The translations under genes and the position numbers were made by a program. Below the pieces are notes generated by a model. It did no database searches. It worked only from the letters and a program-made list of their open reading frames with translations, and was not told where the DNA came from. Source: Whalleya microplaca (lineage: Eukaryota > Ascomycota > Sordariomycetes > Xylariales > Xylariaceae). From it: a stretch of 64,000 nucleotides of DNA. Shown piece by piece: positions 9,249-20,684 of this stretch (position 1 is its first letter; each line of letters starts with the position of its first letter). Where the stretch lies: NCBI GenBank assembly GCA_022497155.1, contig MU385735.1, forward strand, positions 248,001-312,000, read 5' to 3'.

Positions 9249-12200
9249 ATGGCCACAACGACGAGCTTCGCGGCCACCGGCCACCTTCGGGTACTGCAGG
9301 ATTCGGTTGATGCTTCTCATCATGGCGTCGAGTAAGAGAGATCCGCCGCCAGCCTCAATTGAATACTTCCGCTTATCCTCAAATCTAGCATTGTCCTTGT
9401 TCCTGGCATTGGAACCACCTCACCGGAGAACTGGCCCTTTGCTAGCCCAGAATGGTTGGCAACTCTACCCGGTTCCGGCGCTGGGGCACGCATCCTCTCC
9501 TATGAGTATGCTTCACCATTTGCTGGCACCAAACCTTCATGGGAGTCGATATTGATGCTGGGTTACGACTTTCTCCAACATTTACATGATGCGCGGTCAC
9601 AGTCAGGCCCAGACCCGGTAAATAAAATAGTCTAGATTCGTTCCCTTAGAGCTGTCATCGCAGTTGCTGATACACCTCCTCTAGACCACCAATGTACCAC
9701 TTGTGATAGTCTCCCATAGCTTAGGTGGAATCGTAGTTAAACAGGCTCTGTGCGTCGCTAACAAACAGTTTCCTCGGTATGGACCAATTATCAACGCTAT
9801 AGCTGGCGTTATCTTCCTAAGCACTCCACACCGCTATGGCGACAAGACCACGAGCTTTATACGGTTTAGAGACCTCTTTGAAGCAACGACTGGTAGGAAC
9901 CTGAAGATTCCAAACGCCAATGTCCAGCAAGAGGGCGCCATTTTGCTCGACCTCGCAGATAGATTCGAAGGGATCTCGTTCCGGACCCCTATACTATCTG
10001 TCTATGAACTAAGAGAAACGAAGAATAGTTCAACAACATTACGCTCAAAATACCAACAAGTCAGTCTCGAACCCTTAATGGCACTGTGAATGCTAACTCA
10101 GATTCCAGTTGGTCAACCGTGAAGCTTGCTCAACTCGTGCTCCCATGGAAACAGTTATTGGCCTCAATCTCAATCATCACGATACATGTATTTTTACCAA
10201 GAGCGTTGGCGGCGAAGGCTTACCTGAGTTCAATAAGTTTATCTACGAGACTTTGCATGATGGTGTACATCTTGCTGAACTTCGACTTGAAGGCCGTAAG
10301 TCATGTATGAAGGTATCGGAAAAGCTGCAAGATGGTGCTAATAGTCTCAGAGGAATATCAGTACGCAACAATGAGCGCTTACTCGCCCACAATGAGCGAA
10401 ATGCCACTCAGAGGCGAGCTTTAGATCTATGTTCACCTAGTGACCATACTAACATCGACTAGTCGAGCAATTGGAACTTACTGAATGGCCATCGAACAAT
10501 GCAACAGGATGGCCCTCAAACCGAGCAACAGAAGGGACATCTCTTTCGGGATTCGAGTTGGTATATCCAACCACACCAAACGCTGTCATTCGGAAAACCC
10601 TCAACTTGCCATGTTTCCTTCTCAACGCGCATTCGGCAAATGAAGATTTCCAAGGTCGCGAAGATATCTTGGAGCGTCTTGCGGCCGAGCTCTTACCTTC
10701 GAAGAACATAGTGACAGCGTCGGGCAACGGTCTACGACAATTTGTACTCTGCGGATTTGGCGGGATTGGAAAAACTGAAATAGCCCGCGAGTTCACCCGA
10801 CGTAACAAGTCTTCCTTCGATGCAGTATTCTGGGTCGTGGCGGACGAGATTGCGAAACTCGACCACCACTACCAACAAATATCATTGGCCCTGGGGCTGG
10901 AAGACGAATCTGAGTGCAAGAGCCAGGTTGTTAGCAGAGAAATTGTGAAAGGATGGCTGTCCAATCCTCGGAAACAGCTATCAGGTTCGGACGAGCTTGT
11001 TCAACCCGGCGAAGCTAGCTCAGAAGCGAACTGGCTGCTTATATTCGATAACGCAGATGACCCAATGATCCTGGCAGACTACTGGCCACAAGGCAGTGGA
11101 TCAATTCTTGTAACAAGCCGCGACCCATTGGCTAAAAGCATGTTTACGAGGAGACCTTCGGGCCTGGATCTCGGTCCACTTACACAGCAAGATAGCCTCT
11201 CCTTATTCAACCATCTCACATCCATCTTCAACGAGCCTGAAGATGATATAGCGCGGAAGATCTCTGATGCGCTTGGTGGCGTTCCCTTAGCCATCTCTCA
11301 GATGGCGGGTATTATCCGTCGACAGGATCTCACCTTGTCAGAGTTCCTCGAGCTGTATACGGATCGCGAAGAACACGCCAATCTTTACGAGACAAAATTC
11401 GACACCAATTTGGTCACATACCGTCACTCCCTATCCACTGTTTGGGCATTTGAAAAGCTGAAGCCGCATGCTCGACAGCTATTGGAGCTAATTTCGTTTC
11501 TTGATCCAGACGTCATTGGAGAAGACTTGTTGATGGAAGCATCAGTGGGACTGCTCTCTGATGGCGCACAATTCAAGAAGAGCAATTATATTGAAGCTCG
11601 AGCCGATCTCTTGCAGTCATCTCTGATCCAAAGAGATAAACAGAAGCAGCAGATATCAGTACATCGCATTGTACAAGATGCAATCTTGGCGACAATGGAT
11701 GCCACGAAGAAACAGTTCATGTTCGACGAGGTCGTCCGACTTCTTTGGGCGGACTGGCCGTCGGCTATGCCCAAGCCATCCAAGGAGCCAGAACTACCCC
11801 AGCCCAAATCAACTGGGGGTAGGCTACATGTTGGAAGATGGCCTGTCTGTGCAGCCATTTACCCCCATGTCCTAAAGATACATCAGCTCTGGCCATCTAT
11901 TCCAGATCCCTCCGAGGCCACTAGCTTGCATTTTGCAAAGTTACTGAATGAAGCTGCATGGTGCGTATATGATATTCAACTTTTTTCCTTACTTTTCACT
12001 CTAACATTATCAGGTATCAAAAAGAGCGTGGGCGAACAAAGGACTTTGATGGCTTCTTCGACACCGCTCGCGAAATCTGCGAATCCTCAGCACACCCGGA
12101 CCGGGATTCCCTACTTGCAGACATCTACTTCTGCTTAGGAGCTATCGCCATGGATGCAAGCGATTTCGATACCAGCCGCGTTTACAAGGAACGCTCTCTT

Positions 12201-12985
12201 GATCTAGTTTCCAAAATCTGCACAGAGTTGGGAACTGCTGACGAGAGATTGTACCTTGCCTACGCAGAGCGAGGGATCTCACGCATCCAGGATAGACGGT
12301 ACGAGGAGGGCGAAGCCGATCTCAAGGAGGCGTTACGGATCCGCAAAGCTCTCGGCAACTACATTCCCCGGTCAGGCGAGGCGAATCTAAGCTGGTCTCT
12401 ACTCGCGCAGGGTAAGCTTGAGGAGTGCAACACGCTACTTCTGGATAGTTTAGCGGGCAGAGAAAAGGCCTTAGGCAAGGACGATAGGGAATCTGTACGG
12501 ACTGGACTAATTCTCTACGCACTTGGCAACCTCCGTGCTGCGCAAGACCAATGGGATGAGAGCTTTGAATACCACCAGAGAGCGTGGCGCCACATGCGAG
12601 CGACGGTTGGCGAGAGAGATTTCTACACTGCGAATATTACGCACAAGATTGCCGAACACCTTATCCGTGTAGGCCGGAACGAAGAGGCGATGTAAGTGCT
12701 GCCATCCCCAACTCAGTATTCACCATTTCACTGACTTCTCTTAGTTGTATGATCAACGCGGCGCTAGACATCTGGTCTGTTGATCCGAGTGCACACAGGA
12801 ACGAGATTGCTCGCACTACGTTCCTCAAGGGCAAGTTGTTCGAGGCGACGGGCAAGACGCAAAAAGCTTCCATTGCTCTGAGGGTTGCCTCTCGCTTGAG
12901 GAAGGAGATTACCAAGGAGGATCGAGACGTAAAGAGCTTGACGACGGAAGATTTCGACCGGATTGTTGCTTTTTGGGCTCGATAA
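9249..12985 (+). CDS. NLR-like STAND protein: alpha/beta hydrolase + NB-ARC + TPR
   Basis: Seven exons: 9249-9331, 9389-9617, 9685-10059, 10109 to 10295 or 10430, 10463-11960, 12014-12691, 12745-12985. It encodes about 1,096 or 1,141 residues. The N-terminal domain is a DUF676/PGAP1-like serine hydrolase, with strand IVLVPGIGTTSPENWPF, nucleophile elbow IVSHSLGGIVVKQAL and IFLSTPHRYGD. After a linker (FQGREDILERL) comes the NTPase: P-loop CGFGGIGKTEIA (about residues 434-441), Walker B LLIFDNADD (about 529), ILVTSRD, and the GLPL-like GGVPLAISQMAG. A winged-helix region follows, then a TPR-like helical C-terminus (YEEGEADLKEALRIRKALG.., LGNLRAAQDQWDESFEYHQRAW). In fungi such proteins serve in non-self recognition and regulated cell death. 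The hydrolase would be the effector and the TPRs the sensor (inference). The linker intron is uncertain: the donor may be GTAAGT at 10296 (167-bp intron) or a weak GTTCAC at 10431 (32 bp). Both keep phase. Confidence 0.85.
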
Positions 12986-13597
12986 TGGGTTTCCCTCTTA
13001 TTTCATGATAATAGCATGCGAGCGATGAGATTATGACTAGTGTGACTTATGTATGTCCATCGAGGGAGTGTGAGCCCATTGACATTTACAACTGCTGCTG
13101 TGATTTCGTTAAACCCAGAGGTCTTGGGACCTTTTTCCCCCTTGATGAAGAATTACATATGGCACAGTAACCTTTATAAAACATAGATGCTAATAGGTAA
13201 AAGTTACGTAGAAGAGCTTATTGCCCCTTTACGCTGGACTTTTAGTCGGCGAGTTTTTATATTGACTGACCACCGAGCTGCAATGAGAACATGCACCCTG
13301 GACGTATACTTGTTAACAGGGCGTAAGGTCGGCGCGAGTAGGCAGAAAAAGACATATTGAATAGACCTGTAGGACCCTGGTGTATATTTCTAGCATACAT
13401 ATCACATATCACTTACGATTTGGGGCGATTTTCAGAAACTCACATTTTTGTATTTTATTCATTAATTAATTGTTCTAACTATAGTATGGTAACTAATCCG
13501 TGTAAACAGGATAGCATAGTTTGCTTCAGTAGCAATACTACGCCTAGGCACCTAGACTCCTACCCCCTTTACCCTACCTCTCATGCTCTGGTTTTGC
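12986..13597. other. Intergenic, 0.6 kb
   Basis: Nothing recognisable was seen. The sequence is AT-rich, with the 3' regions of the flanking, converging genes. Confidence 0.5.
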
Positions 13598-13870
13598 TTA
13601 AACTCGCGTGATCTTAGTCGCCTGGTCCCCTGCTGCGGTACCACCATTTGCAAGATGAGAGGCACAACGGCACCATTGACATCGGCAGTACGGGCGGTCG
13701 GGGTCTTGGCACCTACAACCGTGGAGACCACCGTAAGATGGTCGATGTCCTCCTGGGCAACAACTGTCATCATCAGGGCTTGCGCTGCCAATGTTGTCGC
13801 ATTCGCACTCAAACTGGCATAGGTCCGCGACCCACTGGAAAAACTTGATCAAGTCAGTCAGAAAACTCAT
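13598..13870 (-). CDS. Small Cys-rich hypothetical protein
   Basis: The ATG at 13870-13868 sits in a good context (GCCATGAGT) and opens 90 codons to a TAA at 13598. The protein starts with an amphipathic helix (MSFLTDLIKFFQWVADL), then a Cys-dense stretch of pairs and CxC motifs (CQFECECDN, SCCPGG, GCRCQDPDRPYCRCQWCRC). There is no cleavable signal peptide, so it is not an obvious secreted effector; the cysteines may bind metal. A TATA-like tract lies about 150 bp upstream on the same strand. A second minus-strand frame (13552-13812) is also open and of coding-like composition, so the frame choice is not certain. Family not recognised. Confidence 0.4.
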   Translation of the reverse strand: MSFLTDLIKFFQWVADLCQFECECDNIGSASPDDDSCCPGGHRPSYGGLHGCRCQDPDRPYCRCQWCRCASHLANGGTAAGDQATKITRV

Positions 13871-14740
13871 GGCGATGGTCTTGCGTTGGTCAGTTCTAGA
13901 AACAAAGAGTTTTGTGTCCGTAGTGTATGCTTTGTGCGAGTTGGGCTGTAACACAAATTTTACCTTTTGGGGGCTTACGAAAAGAAAGAAAAGAGGCTTG
14001 ATTGTTGGGGGTGGCTCCTTATATAGAGCCTTGTTCAACCGATAACACATACATTGTTTTCTACCAAGGAGAGCTGATACTTGAACAGGAAAGTTGGCAC
14101 ATGAATGATAGATCTGTATCGAAACTAGTATTATGTTGCGTAACATACAGTTCTATAGGTTGTTTCTCGGATGTAACTTGTAAGTGTTCTTTCTTAGATT
14201 CTTTCCCTAGAGATCCAGGAACTGTTCTCCAGTACTTTACATTGTGATCATTACTCGTCAAATAGTTGCATTATATGTGGCAAAGGTTTGGTATAAAAAA
14301 AGAGAAAGTGTGTACAACTCACCACCCTCACTACATACATTATTACATACACTATGTAAACTTGAACTCCCGCTTGTTTTCATGTAAGTAATATTCAGAG
14401 TGCTACCAAAATATTCCTAAGATTATAACAATGAGGAATCCGGTCGTTAACGAGAGTTTTATTGATGCTTGTTTCATTATCGTATATACTTAGGGGCGGT
14501 AGCAATGTACCACCTAGGAACACCTAGCATTTTACGGGTTCAGCACCATCTGCGTCAAGCACCATATAATCCTTGATGCCCCAGACAGTTCTGCTTGTAC
14601 CCAAAAGCTTTACAGAAAAGCTTATCGACCCCCTCAGCAGAACCCGGAAATTCTTCCGGTGTACCGCTCAACCCCCTTTCTAGCCATGAACCCCATCCAC
14701 GAACCTCGCAAGGCCACACAACCAGCCAAACTCGCCTCAT
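13871..14740. other. Intergenic, 0.9 kb
   Basis: The left part is the leader and promoter of the small Cys-rich ORF (TATA at 14019-14025). The rest is AT-rich, then turns GC-rich after 14620, at the boundary of the next small ORF. No other gene seen. Confidence 0.5.
14019..14025 (-). promoter_or_regulatory. TATA box upstream of the small Cys-rich ORF
   Basis: On the minus strand the tract reads CTATATAAGG, about 150 bases before the ATG at 13870. The sequence between is pyrimidine-rich on that strand (TTTCTTTTCTTTC), as in fungal leaders. Motif and position are the only evidence. Confidence 0.4.
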
Positions 14741-15049
14741 CTACCACAGACCAAAAGGCCAGCACTCCCCCAACCCCATCGCGTACAGAATCCCCCCACA
14801 CCCCCGCCCCCTCGCCGGCGCAGGCACGAAGACCTCCTCCTCGATGGCGTCCAGCTCGCCGCACGGCTCCGCGCGCGAGCAGCGGATCACGATCTCGGAG
14901 TGCACGCGGCAGCAGGCGTGCAGGGTGCACTCGCCCCCGAAGGAGTCCCGCGGCCGCCGGCGGTCGCAGGCGTGGCGCTCGCGCTCCGCCGCGTCCAGGT
15001 TCAGCAGGTTGTGGTGCTCGGACGTGTGGATGTTCTGGACGTAGCACAT
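14741..15049 (-). CDS. Small Cys/Arg-rich hypothetical protein in a GC-rich island
   Basis: The ATG at 15049 (CCAAGATGTGCTAC) opens 102 codons to a stop at 14741. The segment is far more GC-rich than its surroundings and shows GC-rich third positions on the minus strand, which supports coding there. The protein begins MCYVQNIHTSEHHNLLNL, followed by AAERERHACDRRRPRDSFGG and a Cys cluster (ECTLHACCRVHSEIVIRCSRAEPCG). It has no signal peptide or membrane segment. The C-terminus after CGGILYA is less convincing and may be intron, because a GTACGC donor-like site lies there. A (GA)n tract lies just upstream of the start. I do not recognise the family. Confidence 0.5.
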   Translation of the reverse strand: MCYVQNIHTSEHHNLLNLDAAERERHACDRRRPRDSFGGECTLHACCRVHSEIVIRCSRAEPCGELDAIEEEVFVPAPARGRGCGGILYAMGLGECWPFGLW

Positions 15050-15054
15050 CTTGG

Positions 15055-15057
15055 ACT

Positions 15058-15082
<25 letters not shown>
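15055..15082. repeat. (GA)n microsatellite
   Basis: About thirteen GA units immediately upstream of the ATG of the small Cys/Arg-rich ORF. Read on that gene's strand it is a CT tract, a common element of fungal leaders and core promoters. Confidence 0.8.
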
Positions 15083-15088
<6 letters not shown>

Positions 15089-15695
15089 GTACGAGGGTTT
15101 TGACCTAGTATAGTAAAATGTGTATATAGAACTCTGGTGGGATTTAGATATGTTCGTGCTGGCTTTTGTTTTTGCTGTGTTTTTGGATGGTACTAGGTTA
15201 GGTATGACTCCCGGATTCGATTTCTCCGTGAATCAGATGATGATATATCGGGGCTTGTTTATTCGAGTCGCTATCTGACAAGGTTGAAGAGTCAAAAAGA
15301 GACGTTACAATTAGATCAGGCATTATGGGAATGAGCACTGGGTAGATATAAGTCAAGAGGGGATGAGGAATCGGATGGCAGAAGAGTGTTATAAAGGCCT
15401 TGTTAGTGTATCTGATTCATAGTCCTTTAGCACCCAGTCACCATACAAAGCCGTAGTAAATATTATCCCAAGGTGGCGTTTAGAAATGGGCAAACAATGC
15501 CATTGATAGTCTGTATTGACGCAACTTCGCAATGACTGAACTCAGGTTACCAGAATGCATGCATAGCGTAATAACAGAAAACATCGATTGGGAAAAACCT
15601 GCTATGCCAGTTCTAAGCCTACATTGAACGCCAATCTCAAACCCCTGAAACCACCGGACACTCCGCCCATGCCTCTGCTTTTAGTGACGCGCTCT
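15083..15695. other. Intergenic, 0.6 kb
   Basis: Upstream region of the small minus-strand ORF and 3' region of the Spt5 gene. No gene seen. Confidence 0.5.
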
Positions 15696-18600
15696 TTAAT
15701 CGTCGTCAGTGTATCTGGGTCCCGCGGCAGGCGTCTCCGCATTATAAGCTCCCGGCGTAGGGGCTCCGTAATATCCACTCGAGGAAGCGAAGCCACTGGC
15801 TGCCGGTGTTGGGGCGGCCGCAGCTGGTGTAGGAGCAGAATCGGCTCCCCATCCTCCTTGCCAACCGCCACCCGGAGTAGGAGCATTCATAGCGCCAGGC
15901 GTGGGCGCATTGTAAGCACCGGGTGTGGGGGCATTCATCGCACCCGGAGTGGGAGCACCTAGAAGGCCAGCGCCGGGAGTGGGCGCGTCGTAGGCATTCG
16001 AAGATCCACTCGCCCCTGGTGTGTATCCCCAAGTGTCGTTGCCGCTTGCTCCTGGCGTAGCCGCAGACGTGCCGTAAGGCGTCTTTGAGCCCCACCCATC
16101 ACCAGTGCCGCCGCTATAAGCCGGAGTCTTCGAGCTGTGACTGAAGTGATCAGGGGCTGGTGTCTTGGCACCTGAAGACCAAGCGGGTGTGCGACTATCA
16201 GAACCATAAGAGGTTCTACTTCCATCGTAAGGATTAACGGTGCGAGAACCATCAGCCCACGCTGGTGTTCGACCACCATCACCCCTGTTCCACGCGGGTG
16301 TACGCCCACCGCTTGCTCCTGCAGATGGGGTCTTCCAGGCAGGGGTCCGCGACGAGGCTGAAGCCATAGGTGTACGGCCTCCTCCACCCCATTCGGAGCC
16401 GTTACCCTGAGGCGTTCTTCCGGATGCCCCGAGAAACCCGCCAGGGCGCCCTTTCTCATAGTTCTTGATCTCACGTCCGGTGAAACTATCACGAACTGAA
16501 AGATCGGACTTCGGGACACTGATGATTTTGCTCTTCGAGTGTAACTCAACGCGGGCGTGTGTATCAGTGGCATCTTTAACACGTCCAAGTAGACCCTTCC
16601 AGCCACCCTTCCTGATGGTGACAGTCTGGCCAATCAATTTATCCCGTCCGAATGTGACCCTAGGAGGAGCCATCTCACCCCTGCCCCCGTTCGGATTCAG
16701 CTTCTTGGCAGGATTCATAGAGGTCAGATCAGGACCAGAAGACATAGCATTAACACGGCCACCTTTCGCCGAGACCGTGGAGACGTTACTGACTTTCGAT
16801 ACGAATATACCGGCGTTCTCGGTGGTTGCGTTGGTGTGGCAAAAAACGAAGGTGCGATGAATGTGAATGATCTTGCCCTGTCGAGCCATGCCGCCGTATT
16901 CCTTGACGACGTCATCAGGCCGGATCTCAGAGCCACTACGGTCAGCAGCGACTGCGAGCTTCCGCTTCGGCAACTTATTGGCAATTTGCGAGGGCATGAC
17001 TTGTCTCGTATCACCGTTCTGATCCAGCACGACTAGCGACTCACGCTCAACCTTGACGATGCATCCTACAGTCGCAGGATCTAGTTGTACCAGGTCGAGT
17101 AACGAATACTGACCCAGAGATCCTTGTCCGCCAACGTCGGTAGCTTCCCGGAGATCCTTACTGAAGACGGTGATCTCGCCACGAGAATGGTCAGTGATGA
17201 GCGTGACACGGTCTTCGGAAATTTTAACAACGCTACCGAGTTCGTCGCGGTATCTGCCACTAATGACCTTGACGTGGTCACCAATATGGAATCGCTTGCG
17301 AAGACCTTTCGTGGGCACTTCAATAATCTGCCCAACAAGATCGCCCTCGGTGACTTCCATTGTGACAATGTCCGCCTGAACATTGGTAGCCTTGCCAACG
17401 ACACCTTTCTGCTCGCCTTGATAGACCTCCACCATGTCACCCTGGAGGTAAGTAACATTCGCACTGCTGTCCTTCAGAGTGGCTGCAAGAGACTTCAGGT
17501 CGACACTCTCGGCGCCATCTTCCTTTCCAATGGTGAGTTTAGTAATCTCCTCGAGTGACGCGTTCACATCCGTAACCTGTAAATGCTGAATTTTGACATC
17601 CTTGACTTGATATCCTTGGTCGAACTCATCACCGTTGTAAGTCCAAATCTGAGTTTGGGGATTGCCCGAAACATTGCGGGGGTTTCTCTTGCGAGCCTCG
17701 GTTTCACTGAAGAGTTTCTGCGGAGGCCGCGGTCCAGCAATTGGTCGCTTTCGTTTCCCGTCGGCTGACATAGGAAGAGAGTCATCCCGTACCCCATAGT
17801 CGAGTCGCGGGATGAAGCGTACTCTCGCATCAAGACCATTCTCTGTGATATCAACAACATACGCAAGATCCCCGGCATGTTTAGCAGGTCTCTTCAGTCG
17901 TACCCAGGCACCAGGCTCTAGAGTAGGCGTCTTCTGAACTCTCATAAGATCGGGCCTCTCCTTGATGTCAACAAGAGTGAGTTTGTTGTGAGGGTACACG
18001 TTCATCATATTCTCGAGTGCCATCACAACGTCGGTTGACCGGGGTGCTTCGACGTACACGCGGCCTTTGAAGACAGAATTGGGGCCACCTCGCTCAAAGG
18101 CTGCGGTGATGGTGAGCTCATCCTTGGTGTTCCGCTTGTCGTACATCCTCTTCATGATAGCCATGACGACTTCTCGCTCCTTGCCCTCTTTGCATCTCAC
18201 GCCCCAGATGCTCGGGTCGTCGACGCTGGGCAAAAGGAGTCTCTGGGGCACTATAGAGACCTCGCCCATTCCTCGCACGGGGCGGCGGTTACCGTATTTG
18301 CGTACGTAGCCTTCGGCTTCCCTCTCGAGATCTTCCTGTGTAATCGCGTCGCGCTGACGGTCGAGCTCCCGATGTCTCCTATCATCGTCTAGCCGACCCT
18401 GCTCGCCAAATTCGCCAGGTTCCTCGTGTTCGATGAAGCCCTCGTTCTCCTCGGCTGCTTCCTCGTCGTCTTCAACCTCATCTTCGTCGTCGACTTCGGC
18501 TTCGTCATCAAAGAATTGCGTGAGCCGGTCGCGACGGCGTTTGCGACGATGACCCTAGAGCGGAGAGGTTAGTGATCAAAGCCGAGCGTGCAGATTGAAT

Positions 18601-18906
18601 AGATGGAACACTATGACTCACTTGGATTTCCTCGTCTTCGTCATCCTCGTCCTCTTCATCTTCATCGGCGTCGTCGTGTCCGCCACCATCAGCTACGTCG
18701 CCATCGGCATCGCCATCATGTTCGTCTTCATCGTCGTCACCTCCTCCATTGCGGGCAGGTGAAGCCTTCCTAGATGACTTCTTCCGTTCTCCGTCCGCAT
18801 CATGACCGTCGTTCTGGTTCTCGTCATCGCTGAGGTCGGCGGGCGCAGGGTTGAAGTCCTCTTCGTCCTCGGACTCGACCTGGTCGCGGTCGCGAGGGTC
18901 ACTCAT
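15696..18906 (-). CDS. spt5: Transcription elongation factor Spt5
   Basis: Two exons, 18906-18622 and 18554-15696. The intron at 18555-18621 (GTGAGT..TAG, 67 bp) is in phase 0, giving 1,047 residues, normal for Spt5. Spt5 pairs with Spt4 as DSIF, binds the RNA polymerase clamp and controls pausing, processivity and capping. Order: a very acidic N-terminus (runs of D/E to about residue 150), the NGN domain ([20 protein letters not shown], from about 204), then a series of KOW modules (for example [73 protein letters not shown]). Last comes a long C-terminal repeat region from about 825. The CTR has first RTPAW units, then many PTPGA(Y/M)NA units: the sites phosphorylated by Cdk9/Bur1-type kinases in other organisms. 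The start MSDPRD is preferred over an upstream in-frame ATG at 19053, which reads through leader-like sequence. Confidence 0.97.
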
Positions 18907-20684
18907 TGTGTCGGAAATTACGCGAAGGAAAAAAAAAGCGAATTCTGTAGATGCTTTGAGTAGTAATAGGTGCGAGAAATGAAAGAGAAGAGGAGGAAAG
19001 GGACTCCAAGATGGCCGAGTTGTTGATGAATGAAGGAAGGTAAGAAGAGACAACCTTCTTTATGATGGCCTAGAGAGCAACGTGCTAATAAAACTGCTGG
19101 GATCCGGTGAAGGCAAGCTTCTAATTATGCGCTAGGCAATATTGGGATTAGTCACGGGGAGAGGGATAACGCTAATGCGAAATCCAAGGCTGGTAGGTAC
19201 GTACCTAGGTACCTAGGTTTGATCCACAAACGTGCAGGAGGAGGTGGCTGGAGCTTTTTCATAACTTTGAATGATTACATAAAGTTGTTCATGTACCTGT
19301 GTACTTATTTTACCTTGCGTACCTAGGATTGTCCGAGTTTAAGTGTTCTAAGATGACGAGGCATTGTAGATATTTCACACTTTCGATAAGGCAAATACAT
19401 AAATCTCTATCGTCAGGATATGAATTATTACCATAGATTAGATAGCTTTCGTTCATTGATAGGACAACTTGCTTAAGTAAGTTGTCCGGTTTAAGACAAA
19501 GATGCTAGTTTTGTAGGGCTATGAGCTATACTGATATTATGTGTTTCCAAGTCACAGCTGCATAGAGTACTCTTTGTTGGTGCTCTCTATATGTGTCTAT
19601 CACTTAACTCTCTACTTTTACCTGCTTCAGTGTCTTGGTTAGAATGCCTGAATAAAAGTGTATATAAGAGGTCGCATATAACACCCCGAGATCCCTCCTA
19701 TAATGATCCTATAAGGTACAACATAATAGCTCCTCACTACGTGATGCATACCCTCTTGTATTATGGTATACAACCATCATATCCAGGGTCTAGTTCCAAG
19801 CTGCCATCCAAGCCTATAAACCTCACCGTGTAGTTCCTTCATAATAGAGCTATGTTTGATAGGTATATGTATGCCTACTTATGCTTGAGCTACTGATGAG
19901 AAACATGTATAATTCTGCGATATGCATTGATGCTTTCGATATTTGCTTCTATGTGAAAAAGCCAGAGAGAAACAAGGTTACCTGTGAAGGGGAGGGGTGT
20001 CACGCGTGCGATATAAAAGAGAAACAAGCCAAGCCACCTGCTAACCAATATCCAGCTAATCCTCTCTTCATCACCAGAGCCGCCATCGCCATTCTATCTA
20101 TACGCCCAACAAATCCCTCGTCAATCATCCAACAGCAGCACACTTGGAGAGAGAGAGAGAGAGTGCGGAACGGCCGTGTCCATACACTTCGTCTATTCAT
20201 TAATGACCCGCCTGCCCTACCCTACCCTGCCTCAACGTCGTATGTAGCTGCCGCCGCTCATATAGATATACGTTATCCGTTGAGGTTTGATGAGAGGAAA
20301 CCCCCCAGTTTCGATCAGTAGTATTCCTCAAGCCTCCCTCCCCCCTTTTTGTTTTGCCCCAACTGCCAATCGCAAGCACGACCTCCCTTCAAAGGCATCT
20401 CTTCGAAATCTCACCCATCCAATCACACTGCCCTGTCCAGCTACATTTTCGAGCTCATTTTCATCACATTGCCCCATGGCCCTACGGGACGCTTCAGTCC
20501 TAAAACGCCGTGCTTCGTAAATGCATATTTCGATTGATATCCCAGTCTGAGGGCGTAGCGCGTCAGCTTTTCAGGGGGTCCGCTGGGAAATGTTGTAGCA
20601 TGGGGTGTGGCCTCCGCCTCGTTGAGTCGTAATCTCATTCTTGGGGGTTGTCTGTCTTCAGCTTTTCGCATAGCATCGGTTCGC
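18907..20684. other. Intergenic, 1.8 kb
   Basis: The left part is the spt5 promoter, with a duplicated GTACCTAGGTACCTAGG palindrome at 19201-19217. Near 20040-20360 there is a leader-like, pyrimidine-rich stretch on the plus strand with a CCAAT box, a short GA tract (20149-20162) and a CT-rich run. No convincing ORF follows before the converging WD40 gene. A non-coding transcript or very small gene is possible but not shown. Confidence 0.45.

Noticed and set aside
14595..15108. Several 100-150 codon plus-strand and other-frame ORFs in the GC-rich island
   Set aside because: High GC removes stops in all frames. These frames are Arg/Pro/Ser-rich noise, while third-position GC favours the minus frame at 14741-15049.
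15602..17878. Many ORFs on both strands overlapping Spt5
   Set aside because: All are out of frame with the clear NGN/KOW/CTR protein and have no domain of their own.
20000..20560. Plus-strand ORF of 146 codons (19881-20321) and short frames after a CT-rich run
   Set aside because: Composition is leader-like, with a GA repeat inside the frame, no domain, and no continuation by splicing that I could find.
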